This document shows positions 62,124 to 64,000 of a stretch of DNA of 64,000 nucleotides, in pieces (the stretch's first letter is position 1; every line of letters starts with the position of its first letter). The notes under the pieces are model-generated. The model saw nothing but the letters and a program-made list of their open reading frames with translations. It ran no database searches and was not told where the DNA came from. Position numbers and translations under genes: made by a program. Source of the DNA: an uncultured Oscillibacter sp. (GTDB lineage: Bacteria > Bacillota > Clostridia > Oscillospirales > Oscillospiraceae); contig CAJTSM010000001.1 in assembly GCA_910578935.1 (NCBI GenBank), positions 62,031 to 126,030 of the forward strand. The letters are read 5' to 3'.

Positions 62124-63884
62124 TCACCTGTCCCGTTCCGCCGTCTGACGGGCCTCTCCCCCGGCGGACCAGCCGTTATGGTCCGTATGCAACAGATGAT
62201 GGGACCGCTCCCCCAAGGGCTTTTTAAGGTAGGTCCGGTACAGAGCCTGCACGTCTGGGTTTTCGTGGGAAAACCGAATTTCCGAGCCTGCGTCCAGCTT
62301 CCAGAGCTGGCTTCCCCGCTGTCCGGCATACTCCGCTCCTCCGTGGATCGGCTGGCCTCCGCCGCCGGCGCAGCCGCCGGGACAGGCCATGACCTCCACG
62401 AAATCGTAGTCCACGGTTCCCTCCTCAATAGCCTCCATCAGCTTCCGGGTGTTCCCCAGACCGCTGACTACGGCGACCCGGATGTCCCCCGCGCCGGGGA
62501 TATTGAAGGCCGCTTCTTTCCAGGGTTTTTCTCCCCGGACAGCCTTGAACGCGTCTGCGTCGGGATTTCTTCCGGTGACCAGATAGTAGGCGCTTCGCAG
62601 CGCCGCATCCATGACGCCGCCGGTGGCTCCAAAAATCACCGCCGCCCCGGTACCCGTGCCCAGGGGGCTGTCAAACTCCGCTTCCTCCAGATCCGCCGGG
62701 ACGATGCAGTCGCTGCGGAACAGGCGGCACATTTCCCGGGTCGTCAGGACCACGTCCACATCCGGATCGCCGCAAGCGTCTTTCATGGTGGGCAGCCCGC
62801 TCTCCGCCTTCTTGGCGGAGCAGGGCATGATGGACGCCACAAAGATCTTGTGGGGGTCCAGGCCCAGCTTCTCAGCAAAGTAGCTCTTGGCCACCGCGCC
62901 GAACATCTGCTGGGGGGACTTGGCCGTGGAAAGATGGTCCGTGTAGGCCGGGTACTGGGTTTTCAGGAAGCGCACCCAGCCGGGGCAGCAGCTGGTGAAC
63001 ATAGGCCATCGATACTTCCCCCGGTGAGTAAAGCGGTCCACAAACTCGCTGCCTTCCTCCATGATGGTCAGGTCCGCGGCGAAGTTGGTGTCGAAGACAT
63101 AGTCGAAGCCGATGCGCTTCAGCGCCGCCACCATGCGGCCTGTGGTGGCCTGTTTCGCCGGGAGGTTGAAGACCTCCGCCCAGGCTACCCGCACCGCCGG
63201 AGCTACCTGAATGATGGTGGTGATTTCTGGGTCCGCCAGGGCCCGGAGGACCTTTGTGGTGTCGTCCCGAACCGTCAGGGCGCCAGTGGGGCAGTGGGTG
63301 ACGCACTGGCCGCAGAACACGCAGTCCGTGTTCTTAAGGTAGCGGTTGTAGCTCACATCCACAGTAGTCCGGGAGCCGGTGCCCGCCACATCCCAGATGT
63401 TCATCCCCTGAATCTTGTCACAGACCTGAACACAGCGCATACACTTGATACACTTGCTGGCCTCCCGGACGATGGGGACGCTCAGGTCCACGTTGGAGCG
63501 CTCCGGCTGGACCTCGTAAGGCTGATAGTGGATATTCAGGTCGTGGGAAAGCTTTTGCAGCTCGCAGTAACCGCTCCGGACGCACACCGTGCAGTTGGAA
63601 TTGTGCTGAGAGAGAATCAGGCGGAGGTTCGTCTTCCGTGCGTCCCGCACCCGGGGGGAATTGGTGTGGATGATCATGCCCTCCAGGATTTCCGTGTTGC
63701 AGGCCGGAACCAGCCGCTCCGTACCCTCCACCTCCACCATGCACATGCGGCAGGCGGCAATTTCATTCAGGTCTTTCAAATAGCACAGGTGGGGAATGGG
63801 AATACCCACCTTCTCTGCGGCGTTCAGGATGGTGGTGCCCTTGGCGGCGGACAGTTCCCGGCCGTTAATTGTAAAGTTTACCAT
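62124..63884 (-). CDS. [FeFe] hydrogenase, group A (NuoG-like N-terminus)
   Basis: 586 residues. N-terminal [2Fe-2S] domain (1-80, CRMCMVEVEG), a NuoG-type His-Cys region, two [4Fe-4S] ferredoxin motifs (CIKCMRCVQVCD, CVFCGQCVTHCP), then the H-cluster domain. The three H-cluster motifs are complete: TSCCPGW (about 296), MPCSAKKAE (about 350) and ACPGGCAGGGGQP (about 500). This is the HydA/HndD-type catalytic subunit of multimeric, often electron-bifurcating hydrogenases. ATG at 63884 overlaps the stop of the upstream gene by 7 bases. Confidence 0.93.
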   Translation of the reverse strand: MVNFTINGRELSAAKGTTILNAAEKVGIPIPHLCYLKDLNEIAACRMCMVEVEGTERLVPACNTEILEGMIIHTNSPRVRDARKTNLRLILSQHNSNCTVCVRSGYCELQKLSHDLNIHYQPYEVQPERSNVDLSVPIVREASKCIKCMRCVQVCDKIQGMNIWDVAGTGSRTTVDVSYNRYLKNTDCVFCGQCVTHCPTGALTVRDDTTKVLRALADPEITTIIQVAPAVRVAWAEVFNLPAKQATTGRMVAALKRIGFDYVFDTNFAADLTIMEEGSEFVDRFTHRGKYRWPMFTSCCPGWVRFLKTQYPAYTDHLSTAKSPQQMFGAVAKSYFAEKLGLDPHKIFVASIMPCSAKKAESGLPTMKDACGDPDVDVVLTTREMCRLFRSDCIVPADLEEAEFDSPLGTGTGAAVIFGATGGVMDAALRSAYYLVTGRNPDADAFKAVRGEKPWKEAAFNIPGAGDIRVAVVSGLGNTRKLMEAIEEGTVDYDFVEVMACPGGCAGGGGQPIHGGAEYAGQRGSQLWKLDAGSEIRFSHENPDVQALYRTYLKKPLGERSHHLLHTDHNGWSAGGEARQTAERDR

Positions 63885-64000
63885 TTCTCCACACGTCCTC
63901 CCTTGAAGATTCCATAGCCGAAGTGGTCGCACCGCAGGCACCGGGAGGACTCCTGCCCAGCCTCCTGATCCGTCATGCCGCACTCAATACACTGGAAGTC
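63878..64000 (-). CDS. C-terminal end of an iron-sulfur oxidoreductase subunit (5' part outside window)
   Basis: Only the last 40 codons are visible. They contain two CxxC pairs (CIEC and CLRC) and the ending HFGYGIFKGGRVEKW. Its stop overlaps the start of the hydrogenase gene. The tail resembles those of GltD-like or NuoF-type flavoproteins that sit with [FeFe] hydrogenase subunits, so a diaphorase or FAD oxidoreductase partner is likely. The full identity cannot be read here. Confidence 0.6.
   Translation of the reverse strand, partial: DFQCIECGMTDQEAGQESSRCLRCDHFGYGIFKGGRVEKW

Overview
The window reads as about 60% GC chromosomal DNA from a spore-forming, anaerobic gut-type Firmicute, most likely of the Oscillospiraceae (Oscillibacter/Flavonifractor/Lawsonibacter-like). 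That assignment is inference. It rests on the spmA-spmB sporulation pair, a T-box and a lysine riboswitch, Firmicutes-style GGAGG ribosome sites, glgC/glgD duplication, a ferredoxin-dependent oxoacid oxidoreductase, an [FeFe] hydrogenase, and a secreted dockerin/fibronectin protein. No tRNA, rRNA, CRISPR array, transposase or phage gene was recognised.

Layout. 1-5.1 kb: a truncated secreted dockerin-FN3 protein, glnS, and an ECF sigma/anti-sigma pair. 5.2-8.2 kb: a dicarboxylate/amino-acid symporter, an Asp/Glu racemase and a TauE-type permease. 8.5-17.4 kb: glycogen operon glgB-glgC-glgD, then glgA-glgP behind its own promoter; GlgB and GlgA carry unusual low-complexity lysine-rich tails. 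17.5-21.5 kb: T-box-controlled thrS, spmAB, an AbrB-like regulator and an unassigned structured intergenic region. 21.5-30.1 kb: a complete leftward histidine operon with fused hisZ-hisG, then D, C, B, H, a pyridoxamine-oxidase-like gene, A, F, IE and a PHP phosphatase. 30.6-36.5 kb: fumC, a DUF4358-MBOAT-DHHW O-acylation cassette, and a threonine-aldolase-family enzyme. 36.6-38.7 kb: a MITE-like element abutting a Ktr/Trk potassium uptake pair.

38.9-45 kb: lysine/diaminopimelate synthesis by the acetylase route (M20 deacetylase, lysine-riboswitch-controlled dapA-dapB, dapH, lysA), interrupted by an AT-richer DUF3267 gene. 45.1-49 kb: a selenium/sulfur-type cassette (yedF, cysteine-desulfurase-like, DUF3343, DUF6472-like, NUDIX), then a zincin and a HAD phosphatase. 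49.2-51.8 kb: gltX and asnA. 51.8-53.5 kb: a second ECF sigma/anti-sigma pair. 53.8-56 kb: a glycogen debranching enzyme. 56.2-62.1 kb: a probable methionine catabolic operon (NhaC-type transporter, methionine gamma-lyase, four-subunit 2-oxoacid:ferredoxin oxidoreductase). It converges on a leftward [FeFe] hydrogenase and the C-terminal end of the gene upstream of it, cut by the window edge.

Working together: the glg genes and the distant debranching enzyme make and degrade storage glycogen. Methionine or other sulfur amino acids could be cleaved to 2-oxobutyrate and oxidised to an acyl-CoA with reduced ferredoxin, which the adjoining hydrogenase could reoxidise. The most unusual points are the HisZ-HisG fusion with an internal Shine-Dalgarno/ATG, the histone-H1-like tails on two glycogen enzymes, the candidate structured RNA after the AbrB-like gene, and two non-autonomous inverted-repeat elements.
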